Below are positions 49,593-61,070 of a stretch of 64,000 nt of DNA, one piece after another. Both the position numbers and the translations under genes were made by a program. The notes beneath the pieces were generated by a model, which saw nothing but the letters and a program-made list of their open reading frames with translations, ran no database searches and was not told the DNA's origin. Source of the stretch: Desulfuromonas versatilis (GTDB lineage Bacteria > Desulfobacterota > Desulfuromonadia > Desulfuromonadales > NIT-T3); assembly GCF_019704135.1 (NCBI RefSeq), contig NZ_AP024355.1, forward strand, positions 434,001 through 498,000. The letters run 5' to 3'. The stretch's first letter is position 1, and every line of letters starts with the position of its first letter.

Positions 49593-52366
49593 GCCGTAAG
49601 TCCTTTTTCGCGGGGGTGGAGGGTGGCCGGTCCGCCCCCGGCGGGGAAGCGCAGCCGCTTGAAGATCTCCATGACCACTAGCAAGATCGAGGCCAGTGCC
49701 AGCAGGGTGAACCACTCTCGCAGGGAGACCGGCGCGACGCCGAGCACCTTTTGCATCAGCGGCGTGCCCAAGGCCAGGATGTGGATCCCCTGGGCGATGG
49801 CGACGCCGAAGATCAGCACCCGGTTGCGGCGCAGCGGCACCCGAAAGGCGCTGCTGCGCTCGGAGCGGCAGTTGAATACGTGCACGTTCTCCAGCAGCAC
49901 CATCAGCAGCAGGGTCAGGTTGCGCGCCTCGGTCTCGGGCAGGCCCCGGTCGTTCATCCAGGCCCAGGCGGCGAAGGCGAGCAGCCCCATGGTCAGCCCC
50001 GAGACCAGGTTCTGCTCGATCATCAGGCGGTTGAAGACCCCCTCGCCGGGCGGACGGGGCGGGCGGTTCATCACCCCCGGCTCGCCCCCCTCGAAGGCCA
50101 GGGCGACATCCTGGATGCCGTTGGTCACCAGGTTGAGCCACAGCAGCTGCACCGCCAGCAGCGGCAGCGGCAGGCCGAACAGCAGGGCCATCGAGAACAG
50201 GACGATTTCGGCGCCGCCGGTGGAGATCAGCAGGTAGACCACCTTGCGGATGTTGTCGTAGGCAAAGCGACCCTCCTCGACCCCGGCCACCACCGAGGCG
50301 AAATTGTCATCGGTGACGATGATCGAGGCGGTGTCCTTGGCGACGTCGGTCCCCGAGCCCATGGCCACGCCGATGTTGGCCCGGCGCAGCGCCGGGGCGT
50401 CGTTGACGCCGTCGCCGGTGACCGCGGTGAAATGCCCCTGCTCGCCGAGGGCCTCGACGATGTGCAGCTTCTGCAGGGGGGAGACCCGGGCGAAAACCTG
50501 GCTGGCGGCGACCCGCTGGCGGAAATCGGCGCTGCCGGGGTCGCCTTCAGCGGCCAGGTCGACGCCGCTGACCATCTGTCCGGCTTCCTCGGCGATGCCG
50601 AGCTGGCGGGCGATGGCCAGGGCGGTGGCCGGATGGTCGCCGGTGATCATCATCACCTGCACCCCCGCTTCGCGGCAGGTCGCCACCGCGGCCGGCGCCT
50701 CGGGGCGCAGCGGGTCGATGAAGGCGGCCAGCCCGAGCAGGGTCAGCGCCGGGATGTCCTTTTCCTCCAGGGGGCTCTTGAGCTCCCCGGCGGCGCTGCG
50801 CCCCTCGGCGATGGCCAGTACCCGGTAGCCGTTTTCGGCCAGCTGCTGGGCCTGACGCTCCACCGCCTCGCTGTCCAGGTGCACGGCACCGCCGGCGCTC
50901 TGCATCCGGTCGCAGAAGGCCAACACCCGCTCCACCGCCCCCTTGACCACCCAGGTCCCCTCGATCCCCCGGTAGCAGCGGGCCGCGTAGCGCAGCTCCG
51001 ATTCGTAGGGGATCTCGCCGATCAGGTCGAGCTCGCCGCGCACCCGTTCGGCCTGCAGGCCGAGCTTGCAGGCCAGCGCCAGCAGGGCGACATCCATGGC
51101 ATCGCCGTGGTGGTCCCAGCCCCGCTCCCTGCGCACCAGGGTCCCCTCGTTGCACAGCACCCCGGCGCGGGCGAGCCGCAGCAGCTGTTCCAGATCCTGC
51201 GGCTCGGGGGGGCTGCCCTCCACGGTGCGCACCTCCCCCTCGCCGGCGTAGCCCTCCCCGGAGACGGCGAAGCTGCGACCGTCGGGGAGCCAGAGCAGCT
51301 TCACCGTCTGGCGGTTGACGGTCAGGGTGCCGGTCTTGTCGCTGGCGATGCAGGTGCAGCTGCCCAGCCCCTCGACCGCGGTCAGTTTGCGCACGATGAC
51401 GTGGCGCCGCGCCATGCGCGTGGTGGCGATGGACAGGGCCACGGTCATGGCCACCGGCAGCCCCTCGGGGATGGCCGAAACCGCCAGCGCCACCGCCATG
51501 AAGAAGACCTCGGCGGGGGGGATCCCCTCGGCCACCGCCGCCACCGCCAGCAGGCTGACGAAGCCGAGCACCAGGTAGCTGATCTGGCGCGCGAAGCGCT
51601 CCATGCGGATGACCAGCGGCGGCTTGGTGACCGCCGCCGAGGTCACCGCCTTGGCGATGCGGCCGACCTGGGTCTGCAGCCCGGTGGCGACCACTACACC
51701 GACCCCCCGGCCGGTGGTGGCGGTGGAGCCGGCGAAGGCCATGTTGCGCCGCTCGCCGAGCGGCACATGGCGCGGCAGGGGCTCGATAGTCTTTTCCACG
51801 GCCAGCGACTCTCCGGTCAGCAGCGACTCGTCGATGGCCAGCCCCTTGCCATGGAACAGGCGCAGATCGGCCGGTACGCGGTTGCCCGATTCGAGCAGCA
51901 CCACGTCGCCGGGCACCAGTTGATCCGCGGTCAGCTCCGACTCTTCGCCGTCGCGGCGCACCCGGGCGTTGATCTTTAGCAGGCTCTGCAGGGCAGCGGC
52001 GCTCTTTTCGGCCTTCCACTCCTGGAAAGTGCCGAGGGCCGCGTTGAGCAGGATGACGGCGAAGATGAAGCCGGCGTCGGTAACCTCGCCGATGAGCAGG
52101 GAGACGATCCCGGCCGCCAGCAGAATGTAGATAAGCGGGCTGAGAAACTGGTGCAGAAAGATGACCGCGACCCCGGGCGGCCCCTTGACCGGCAGGGCGT
52201 TGGGGCCGAAACGCTCTAGGCGCTCGGCCGCCTGGGCCTGGGTCAGGCCGTGGCTGACCGAGTCGACCCGGGCGAAGGCGTCGGTGGCCGAAAGCGCGTG
52301 CCATTCGACTTCGCCGGCCGACGGCGGTGCGTGCGCCGCGTTCTGGGCTCGAGTCGTGCCTGCCAT
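49589..52366 (-). CDS. Cation-transporting P-type ATPase (P2-like)
   Basis: A 925-residue protein with N-terminal cation ATPase region, TGES loop (DESLLTGESLAVEK), M4 with AIPEGLPVAMTVAL, phosphorylation motif CIASDKTGTLTVNRQTV, MITGDHPATA, TGDGVNDAPALRRANIG and six C-terminal membrane segments. The ion is not clear. PEGLP is Ca2+-ATPase-like, but M6 reads NLVTNGIQD where Ca2+ pumps have NLVTDG. ATG 52366 has AAAGGG upstream. Its stop overlaps moxR, which is an unusual operon partner for an ion pump. Confidence 0.92.
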   Translation of the reverse strand: MAGTTRAQNAAHAPPSAGEVEWHALSATDAFARVDSVSHGLTQAQAAERLERFGPNALPVKGPPGVAVIFLHQFLSPLIYILLAAGIVSLLIGEVTDAGFIFAVILLNAALGTFQEWKAEKSAAALQSLLKINARVRRDGEESELTADQLVPGDVVLLESGNRVPADLRLFHGKGLAIDESLLTGESLAVEKTIEPLPRHVPLGERRNMAFAGSTATTGRGVGVVVATGLQTQVGRIAKAVTSAAVTKPPLVIRMERFARQISYLVLGFVSLLAVAAVAEGIPPAEVFFMAVALAVSAIPEGLPVAMTVALSIATTRMARRHVIVRKLTAVEGLGSCTCIASDKTGTLTVNRQTVKLLWLPDGRSFAVSGEGYAGEGEVRTVEGSPPEPQDLEQLLRLARAGVLCNEGTLVRRERGWDHHGDAMDVALLALACKLGLQAERVRGELDLIGEIPYESELRYAARCYRGIEGTWVVKGAVERVLAFCDRMQSAGGAVHLDSEAVERQAQQLAENGYRVLAIAEGRSAAGELKSPLEEKDIPALTLLGLAAFIDPLRPEAPAAVATCREAGVQVMMITGDHPATALAIARQLGIAEEAGQMVSGVDLAAEGDPGSADFRQRVAASQVFARVSPLQKLHIVEALGEQGHFTAVTGDGVNDAPALRRANIGVAMGSGTDVAKDTASIIVTDDNFASVVAGVEEGRFAYDNIRKVVYLLISTGGAEIVLFSMALLFGLPLPLLAVQLLWLNLVTNGIQDVALAFEGGEPGVMNRPPRPPGEGVFNRLMIEQNLVSGLTMGLLAFAAWAWMNDRGLPETEARNLTLLLMVLLENVHVFNCRSERSSAFRVPLRRNRVLIFGVAIAQGIHILALGTPLMQKVLGVAPVSLREWFTLLALASILLVVMEIFKRLRFPAGGGPATLHPREKGLTA

Positions 52367-52553
52367 GGGGGCCCTTTTCGGCCATGCCGGAATAGCGCCG
52401 GTTGGTCCAATGAAGGTCCTTGAGGCTCCCGGGGCGAAGCGACCCGTGCCGACCACCGCAAAGAACTGACGGAAGCCACCTGTGAAGTATAGCACCCCGG
52501 CGGGGTGCTGCAGGCCGCGGGGAGGTCCGCGCTCAGCTCTGGTCGGAAGCGCT

Positions 52554-52958
52554 TCAGTCCGCCTGCTCCTGCTGCTCGCTGAGAATGACCAGGTAGCCGT
52601 CGGGGTCGTGCAGCCAGATCTCCCGGCGGCCGAATTGCTCATCCTCCAGTTCGTAGAGCAGGTGCAGGTTGCGCCGGGCGAGGTTTTTCTCTATCGGCCG
52701 CAGGCGGGGCACCTGGAATTCCATGGACGCGCCGACCCCCAGGGGATGGCGCGACAGGTTCTGGAGCAGCGCCGGGTGCAGCGCCTCCAGCGTCTCCAGT
52801 TCGCGAAACAGCACCACCGCGTCGCCCTGGCGCAGGATCAGCACCGGCGGATGCCCGGGGGCGGGGATGAAGCTCTCGAGGTCGAGCAGCAGGATTTCCC
52901 GGTAGAAAAAGGCGGTGGCGTCGAGGTCGTGAACGCCGAGGGTCAGGGTCAGGGGCAT
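52554..52958 (-). CDS. Glyoxalase/bleomycin-resistance-type VOC protein
   Basis: A 134-residue VOC-fold protein: LTLGVHDLDATAFFYREIL at the start, HLLYELEDEQFGRREIWLHDPDGYLVILSE at the end. Only some of the expected metal ligands are present, so the activity cannot be predicted. ATG 52958 was chosen because the VOC domain begins there; a longer frame upstream (to 53072) has no family similarity. Confidence 0.75.
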   Translation of the reverse strand: MPLTLTLGVHDLDATAFFYREILLLDLESFIPAPGHPPVLILRQGDAVVLFRELETLEALHPALLQNLSRHPLGVGASMEFQVPRLRPIEKNLARRNLHLLYELEDEQFGRREIWLHDPDGYLVILSEQQEQAD

Positions 52959-53036
52959 GATTCGGGACTCCGGATGAGGATTCCCTTCTCTTAGCATGGC
53001 GGCGAGCCCCTGGCAAGGGTGCAGGGCGGGAGAGCG

Positions 53037-53065
53037 TTGACCTGGGCAGGTCCCTGTGCTTAAAT
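53037..53065 (+). promoter_or_regulatory. Sigma70-type promoter of folK
   Basis: TTGACC (53037-53042), a 17-base spacer and TTAAAT (53060-53065), about 32 bases before the folK start codon. Confidence 0.45.
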
Positions 53066-53096
53066 CACCCATACCCTGTCCGGCTGGAATTCAACG

Positions 53097-53594
53097 ATGA
53101 CTGAAGCCTATCTGGCCCTCGGCTCCAACCTGGGCGAGCGCCTGGAAATGTTGCGCGGGGCGCGGGGCGCCCTGCAGGGGAGCGAGCAGGTCGACGTGGC
53201 CGCCTGCTCGGCGGTCTTCGAAACCGAACCGGTAGGCGGGCCCGCCGGCCAGTCGGCCTACCTGAACGCGGTGCTGCGGGTGCGCAGCGGGCTGTCGCCC
53301 GAGGCGCTGCTCGCCCTGTGCCTGGAGATCGAAACCCGCTTCGGCCGGCAACGGGCCGAGCGTTGGGGGGAGCGCACCCTGGACATCGACCTGCTGCTGT
53401 TCGGCGCGGAATTGCGCGACGGCCCCTTCCTAATCCTGCCGCATCCGCGCCTGCACCAGCGGCGGTTCGTCCTGGAGCCGCTGGCGGAACTGGCCCCGGA
53501 GCTGCGCCATCCCCGGCTCGGCCGGAAGGTGAGGGAGCTGCTGGCCGCTCTGCCCCCCGGCCAGGCGGTGCGGCGCCTCTATCCGACGTGGTGA
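53097..53594 (+). CDS. folK: HPPK, folate biosynthesis kinase FolK
   Basis: A 165-residue enzyme: AYLALGSNLGERLEML at the N-terminus, TEPVGGPAGQSAYLNAVLRV, and RTLDIDLLLFG with the metal-binding DxD, followed by LPHPRLHQRRFVLEPLAEL. It transfers pyrophosphate to 6-hydroxymethyl-7,8-dihydropterin. No other folate gene is adjacent. It is followed after 4 bases by a small membrane protein gene. Confidence 0.95.
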   Translation: MTEAYLALGSNLGERLEMLRGARGALQGSEQVDVAACSAVFETEPVGGPAGQSAYLNAVLRVRSGLSPEALLALCLEIETRFGRQRAERWGERTLDIDLLLFGAELRDGPFLILPHPRLHQRRFVLEPLAELAPELRHPRLGRKVRELLAALPPGQAVRRLYPTW

Positions 53595-53598
53595 TCCG

Positions 53599-53850
53599 AT
53601 GATCCGTCTGTTGATTTTCGCCCTGCTCTGTTTTCTGATCTACACCCTCTACACCGCGGTGATCCGGTCCCTGTCCGGAAAGGGGGGCACGCTCCCCGGG
53701 GAGAAGACCCGCCGCGGCGAAGACATGGTCCAGGACCCCCAGTGCGGTACCTACCTGCCCCGCAGCGACGCATTGGAAAAATCCGTCAACGGTACCCGGC
53801 ATTTCTTCTGTTCCAAAGAATGCCGGGACGCTTTTCCCGGCAAGAAATAG
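53599..53850 (+). CDS. Small membrane protein with YHS-like Cys region
   Basis: An 83-residue protein: one N-terminal membrane segment ([18 protein letters not shown]), a linker, then [18 protein letters not shown] and [17 protein letters not shown]. The Cys pattern (C at about 49, then CSKEC) and the Tyr/His spacing resemble the YHS/PP0621-type metal-binding module. It is co-transcribed with folK. No function known. Confidence 0.7.
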   Translation: MIRLLIFALLCFLIYTLYTAVIRSLSGKGGTLPGEKTRRGEDMVQDPQCGTYLPRSDALEKSVNGTRHFFCSKECRDAFPGKK

Positions 53851-53939
53851 GGGGGTGGCATCGGCGCGTCGGAAGACCGCTTCCCCCGGCAGCTTTACTT
53901 TCCCCAACCATAGATCGTCCATTGCAAAGGAGACCATCC

Positions 53940-54587
53940 ATGAAATTCTTCATCGATACCGCCGACGTTGCCGAAATCCGCGCCGCCCACGACCTGGGGC
54001 TGGTCGACGGGGTAACCACCAACCCTTCGCTGATCGCCAAGAGCGGCCGGGAGTTCAAGGAGGTGATCGAGGAGATCACCTCGATTGTCGACGGCCCCAT
54101 TTCCGCCGAAGTCATCTCCCTGGATGCCGAGGGGATGGTGCGCGAAGGGCAGGAGTTGGCCAAGATCAACCCGAAGAAGATCGTCATCAAGGTGCCGATG
54201 ACCGGCGAGGGGCTCAAGGCCACCAGCATCTTCGCCTCGGAAGGGATCAAGACCAACGTCACCCTGGTCTTTTCTCCGCTGCAGGCGCTGCTGGCCGCCA
54301 AGGCGGGGGCGAGCTACGTCTCCCCCTTCGTCGGCCGGCTTGACGATGTCGGCCACGACGGCATGGAGGGGATCGACCAGATCCGCACCATTTTCGACAA
54401 CTACGGCTACCAGGCCGAGATCATCGTCGCCTCGGTGCGCAGCCCTCTGCACGTGTTGCGCGCGGCCCTGATCGGCGCCGACATCTGCACCATCCCCTTC
54501 TCGGTGATCACCCAACTGGCCAAGCACCCCCTGACCGACGTCGGCATCGAGAAATTTCTCGCCGACTGGAAAAAGGGCCAGAAATAG
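53940..54587 (+). CDS. tal: Transaldolase (fructose-6-phosphate aldolase/TalC type)
   Basis: A 215-residue short-form transaldolase: [51 protein letters not shown] with the Schiff-base Lys, and [17 protein letters not shown]. It moves dihydroxyacetone units between sugar phosphates in the pentose phosphate pathway. AAAGGAG precedes the ATG. It is followed by a terminator that separates it from sucCD. Confidence 0.92.
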   Translation: MKFFIDTADVAEIRAAHDLGLVDGVTTNPSLIAKSGREFKEVIEEITSIVDGPISAEVISLDAEGMVREGQELAKINPKKIVIKVPMTGEGLKATSIFASEGIKTNVTLVFSPLQALLAAKAGASYVSPFVGRLDDVGHDGMEGIDQIRTIFDNYGYQAEIIVASVRSPLHVLRAALIGADICTIPFSVITQLAKHPLTDVGIEKFLADWKKGQK

Positions 54588-54637
54588 CCCCCGCAGGGAA
54601 GCCTCCGGAAAAGGATTTCCCAGGCAGCCTGCACAAA

Positions 54638-54704
54638 GAAAAGCCCGTACGACCGATCTGGGGGGGATGGCCTCCCCGGACGGCGGCGGGCTTTTCGTTT
54701 TTTT
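54638..54704 (+). terminator. Terminator after transaldolase gene
   Basis: Outer arms of about 10 bases (54638-54648 and 54687-54696) enclose a smaller hairpin and are followed by GTTTTTTTC. It lies about 50 bases downstream of the stop codon. Confidence 0.75.
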
Positions 54705-54810
54705 CAGGCAGATGGTCTGGCCATTTGTGTGGATAGAGGGAAGAAGGCAACATTGGCGGAAAAATATGGCCCTGCTAAAGGAGAATTTCAGCCAAATTGA
54801 ATTTATTCCA

Positions 54811-54838
54811 TTGACAGAACCTTCCCTTCTTATATCTT
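54811..54838 (+). promoter_or_regulatory. Sigma70-type promoter of sucCD
   Basis: TTGACA (54811-54816), a 16-base spacer and TATCTT (54833-54838). It implies a leader of about 240 bases before sucC. The gap 54588-55084 holds this promoter, the transaldolase terminator and an inverted repeat, and no gene that I can support. Confidence 0.6.
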
Positions 54839-54852
54839 TAGCGGATCTGACC

Positions 54853-54880
54853 AATTGACCAGGGGGTGAGAAGGTCAATT
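54853..54880. promoter_or_regulatory. Inverted repeat just downstream of sucCD promoter
   Basis: AATTGACC (54853-54860) and GGTCAATT (54873-54880) form a perfect 8-base inverted repeat with a 12-base gap, about 10 bases after the predicted start of transcription. This fits a repressor site or a leader hairpin. Confidence 0.4.
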
Positions 54881-55084
54881 TCAGCCGCATCTGGCGGATG
54901 CTTAACGCTTCGTGGCGGAGCTTGGCCCGGGCCGCCGGTGCCCAAAGGCCAGGGAACCGGGAGCGCGGCGCCGCGCCTGGTTTGGCATCCGGATTGCGTA
55001 TACGAAACGGGGTTGCGGCCGGCAGGGAAGGTCGGCTGGCCGAAACAGGTTTTACTTCACTCTTTCCCAGGCAGCGAGGAACAG

Positions 55085-56248
<1,164 letters not shown>

Positions 56249-56260
56249 GGAGAGAAAACG

Positions 56261-57133
<873 letters not shown>

Positions 57134-57155
57134 GGACCCATTTGGATCCAACCCC

Positions 57156-57184
57156 AAAGCCGGAGCCTGCGCTCCGGCTTTTTT
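57156..57184 (+). terminator. Intrinsic terminator of sucCD
   Basis: A perfect 11-base inverted repeat (57156-57166 and 57171-57181, loop CTGC) is followed by a T-run to 57184. The T-run reaches the stop of the convergent small gene. Confidence 0.92.
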
Positions 57185-57491
57185 AATGCACCAACCGAGG
57201 CTTTTCGGCGCCGGGGCCGGCCGGCACTGCCCCGGGCGCGAGGCTGCCGCAGGCCGCCAGGGCCGCCTCGCACATCGCCTCGGGGATCGAAATGCCCTTG
57301 CCGGAGGCGAGCAGGGTGCCGCCCTGCGGGTTGACGATCAGGTACTCGAACCGCCCATCCTGGGTTTTGCCGCCATAGCGGTAGGCCGCTCCCAGTCGGG
57401 CCAGCACCAGCCAGGCAGCGGTGATGCTCTGCCCGGGGTTCTCGGCGTTCTCCCGGTTCCAGAGGTTGGCCGCGATCAGTCGCTCTCTCAT
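57183..57491 (-). CDS. Small uncharacterised protein
   Basis: A 102-residue soluble protein with no membrane segment or signal. It contains AAYRYGGKTQDGRFEYLIVN and GISIPEAMCEAALAACG and ends in a Gly/Ala/Pro-rich tail. I do not recognise a family. A clear ribosome site (GGGAGG, 4-5 bases before ATG 57491) supports it as a real gene. It is convergent with sucD. Confidence 0.6.
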   Translation of the reverse strand: MRERLIAANLWNRENAENPGQSITAAWLVLARLGAAYRYGGKTQDGRFEYLIVNPQGGTLLASGKGISIPEAMCEAALAACGSLAPGAVPAGPGAEKPRLVH

Positions 57492-57695
57492 AAAACCTCC
57501 CTTGTTTTGGATTTTTGCCGGTGGCGCACAATCTTCAGAACAGTTGGGGTATTATTTCCCCTTTATGGTTTGTAAGCATACTCCAATTTTTCTTTCTGGC
57601 AAGTCCAATTTTCAGCCTCGGGGAGACGGCCGCGGCGAGGGGAGGGGCAGGCGGGAAAATGCCGGGATTACGCTCTTTGCCGATACCCCTTGTGG

Positions 57696-57725
57696 TTGAC
57701 ATCGGCGGCTGGCTGCCCGTATGAT
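57696..57725 (+). promoter_or_regulatory. Sigma70-type promoter of def-fmt-DUF116
   Basis: TTGACA (57696-57701), an 18-base spacer and TATGAT (57720-57725), about 60 bases before def. This is a strong consensus match. Confidence 0.65.
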
Positions 57726-57784
57726 GTGCGGATTGCAGGGAAAACCGCCAGTACGGCGATTCAACCACGGACAGGGAAACCGGC

Positions 57785-58299
57785 ATGGCCCTTCTCAAGA
57801 TTTATCATTACCCCGATCCGGTGCTCAAGCAGGTCGCCGCCCCGGTGACCGGGATCGACGATGACCTGCGCCGCCTGGCCGCCGACATGGCCGAAACCAT
57901 GTATGCGGCCCCCGGGGTTGGTCTCGCGGCGCCCCAGGTGGGCGTTTCCAAGCGACTGGTGGTCATCGACTGCGCCCCCAAGGGAGAGCCGCCGCAACTG
58001 CTCACGGTGATCAATCCCGAAATCCTCTCCCGTGAGGAGGACTGCTGCGAAGAGGAGGGATGCCTTTCGGTGCCCGGCTACTATGCCCGGGTCGAGCGTC
58101 AGGCCCGGGTCCGGGTCCGCTATCTCGACCTCGACGGCAACACCGTGGAGCGCGAGTCGACGGGGCTGGAGGCCATCTGCTTTCAGCACGAGATCGACCA
58201 CCTGGACGGTATTCTGTTCGTCGATCATCTCTCGCCTCTGAAAAAGGGGTTGTTTCGCAAAAAATACAAAAAAATCCTGGAACAGATGCAGGAGCAGCT

Positions 58300-58303
<4 letters not shown>
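57785..58303 (+). CDS. def: Peptide deformylase
   Basis: A 172-residue enzyme with the three deformylase motifs: GVGLAAPQVG (near 45), EEGCLSVPG (near 91, metal-binding Cys) and QHEIDHLDG (near 134, metal-binding His and catalytic Glu). It removes the formyl group from new proteins. It is coupled to fmt by a GTGA overlap, a common def-fmt order. Confidence 0.96.
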
Positions 58304-59247
<944 letters not shown>

Positions 59248-59248
59248 A

Positions 59249-60037
59249 GTGTCGACAGTCCCCTCCCCGCGTGACGACTTCCAGCCGCGCAAGCGGCTGT
59301 TCATCGGCCTGCTCGCCGCGGCGTGCGCCCTGGTGCTGGGGCTCGGCCTGCTGCTGTGGTGGGTGCCGAGCGTCGGCCTGAGGAGCATCCATCCGCTGCT
59401 GCCGGTACTGCTCGGCGCCCTGCTGGCGGCGGTGGCCGTCGTGGTGCTGGGCGGGCTGACCCTGCTGGTGCTGACCCTGCTCACCGGCAAGGATCTGCTG
59501 ATCTCCCAGCGGCTGCGGGGGGTCGTTATCCGCTACCTGTTTCCCGGCATCATCGCCCTGGGGCGGGTCCTCGGCATCGATCGGGATACCCTGCAGCAGT
59601 CCTTCATCGCCCTCAACAACCAGCTGGTGCGGGCCAAGAAGCTGCGGGTCGCGCCCGGCGAGGCGCTGATCCTGCTCCCCCACTGCATCCAGCTCTTCGA
59701 CTGCGCCATCAAGATCACCGGCGATGTGCAGAAATGCATCCGCTGCAACAAGTGCGACATCAGCGCCCTGGCCGACCTGGCCAGCGAGCGCGGCATCGAC
59801 ATCGCCGTGGCCACCGGCGGTACCCTGGCGCGCAAGCTGATCGTCGAGAAGCGCCCGCGCTTCATCCTTGCGGTGGCCTGCGAACGGGACCTGACCTCGG
59901 GGATTCGCGACGCCTACCCCCTGCCGGTGATCGGGGTTCTCAACCACCGTCCCCACGGCCCCTGCTTCAACACCGGCATCCTGCTGCCCGAGGTGCGCAG
60001 CGCCCTCGACGAGCACGTGCTCCCCACCCGTCCTTGA
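59249..60037 (+). CDS. DUF116 membrane protein
   Basis: A 262-residue protein: two N-terminal membrane segments (about 18-42 and 48-75) and a cytoplasmic domain with many Cys (CIQLFDC, CIRCNKCD, CERDL, PCFNTG). The pattern CxxCxxC suggests a metal or FeS site. DUF116 genes often follow def-fmt in Deltaproteobacteria, as here; function unknown. The start is GTG 59249, just after the fmt stop. Confidence 0.85.
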   Translation: MSTVPSPRDDFQPRKRLFIGLLAAACALVLGLGLLLWWVPSVGLRSIHPLLPVLLGALLAAVAVVVLGGLTLLVLTLLTGKDLLISQRLRGVVIRYLFPGIIALGRVLGIDRDTLQQSFIALNNQLVRAKKLRVAPGEALILLPHCIQLFDCAIKITGDVQKCIRCNKCDISALADLASERGIDIAVATGGTLARKLIVEKRPRFILAVACERDLTSGIRDAYPLPVIGVLNHRPHGPCFNTGILLPEVRSALDEHVLPTRP

Positions 60038-60062
60038 TTTTGCCCCCGGAGGTTATTATATT
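60034..60062 (+). promoter_or_regulatory. Sigma70-type promoter of htpX
   Basis: TTGATT (60034-60039, overlapping the DUF116 stop), a 17-base spacer and TATATT (60057-60062). Transcription would start about 70 bases before htpX. Confidence 0.5.
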
Positions 60063-60075
60063 GTTCTTAGTTCCA

Positions 60076-60104
60076 CGGCCGCCCGGGTGGGGGCCGGTTT
60101 TTTA
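60076..60104 (+). terminator. GC hairpin with T-run in htpX leader
   Basis: An imperfect GC stem (CGGCC pairing with GGCCG around one mismatch) is followed by GGTTTTTTATC. It could terminate the def-fmt-DUF116 transcript. It also lies between the htpX promoter and the htpX start codon, so it may attenuate htpX. Confidence 0.5.
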
Positions 60105-60137
60105 TCCCCGATTCGAGCACGCATGAGGTGACTACAC

Positions 60138-60971
60138 ATGAATACCTTCCGAACCGTCGCATTGATGACCCTGCTGACCCTGCTGCTGGTCGGCGCCGGA
60201 TCACTGGTCGGCGGCCGCAGCGGCGCCCTGTTCGCCCTGATCATGGCCGGGGTGATGAACCTGGGCTCCTACTGGTTCTCCGACAAGATCGTCATCGCCA
60301 TGTACCGCGGCAAGGAGGTGACCAGCGGCACCCTTTACGAGGTGGTTCAGGAGATCTGCCAGCGTAACGGGCTGGTCATGCCGCGGGTCTTTATCCTGCC
60401 CCAGCCGACCCCCAACGCCTTCGCCACCGGGCGCAACCCGAAGCACGCCGTGGTGGCCGCCACCGAGGGGATTCTGCAGATTTTGACCCGCGAGGAGCTG
60501 ATGGGGGTCATGGCCCACGAGATGAGCCACGTCAAGCATCGCGACATCCTCATCGGTTCCATCGTCGCCACCATCGCCGGGGCCATCTCCTACCTCTCCC
60601 ACATGGCCCAGTGGGCGATGATCTTCGGCGGCGGCCGCGACGACGAGGACGGCAACCCGCTGGCGATGATCCTGATGATGATTCTCGCGCCGATCGCCGC
60701 TATGCTGGTGCAGATGGCGGTCTCCCGCTCGCGGGAGTACGAGGCCGACCGGGGCGGCGCCAAGCTCTGCGGCAACCCCTACTACCTGGCCAACGCGCTG
60801 CGCAAGCTGGAGATGGCCAACCGCCGCATGCCGATGCAGCAGGTCAACGAAGCCACCGCCCATATGTTCATCGTCAGCCCCTTGAGCGGCGGCGGGCTCA
60901 AGTCGCTGTTCTCGACCCACCCGCCGGTGGAGGAGAGGGTCCGCCGCCTGGAGGCGATGACCTCCCTGTAA
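60138..60971 (+). CDS. htpX: HtpX-type membrane zinc metalloprotease
   Basis: A 277-residue inner-membrane protease: two N-terminal membrane segments, zinc motif [10 protein letters not shown] near residue 130, two more membrane segments, and [13 protein letters not shown] with the third zinc ligand. It degrades damaged membrane proteins under stress. ATG 60138 follows the AGGTG site. Confidence 0.95.
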   Translation: MNTFRTVALMTLLTLLLVGAGSLVGGRSGALFALIMAGVMNLGSYWFSDKIVIAMYRGKEVTSGTLYEVVQEICQRNGLVMPRVFILPQPTPNAFATGRNPKHAVVAATEGILQILTREELMGVMAHEMSHVKHRDILIGSIVATIAGAISYLSHMAQWAMIFGGGRDDEDGNPLAMILMMILAPIAAMLVQMAVSRSREYEADRGGAKLCGNPYYLANALRKLEMANRRMPMQQVNEATAHMFIVSPLSGGGLKSLFSTHPPVEERVRRLEAMTSL

Positions 60972-61020
60972 ATCGTTGGCGGGTGCAACGCACCGCCTTA
61001 ATGCCCAACCTGATATGTTT

Positions 61021-61045
61021 CGGGGGCGTGATCGTCACGCCCCCG
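61021..61045. other. Perfect GC hairpin between htpX and rsmB
   Basis: An 11-base perfect inverted repeat with a 3-base loop (TCG) follows the htpX stop by 50 bases. It has no T-run, so it may be a weak terminator or an mRNA-stabilising stem ahead of rsmB. Confidence 0.5.
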
Positions 61046-61070
61046 TTCTGCTGTCCGGAGGAAGCGCCCA

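Noticed and set aside
52959-53072. Longer start for the VOC protein
   Set aside because: The extra residues are unlike the VOC family; a better-placed ATG at 52958 opens the domain.
54667-54858. Short open frame in the transaldolase-sucC gap
   Set aside because: It begins inside the terminator and overlaps the sucCD promoter; there is no ribosome site.
54866-55084. In-frame extension of sucC by 73 codons
   Set aside because: It is open only because of high GC content, has no protein similarity and no ribosome site, and the conserved SucC N-terminus begins at 55085.
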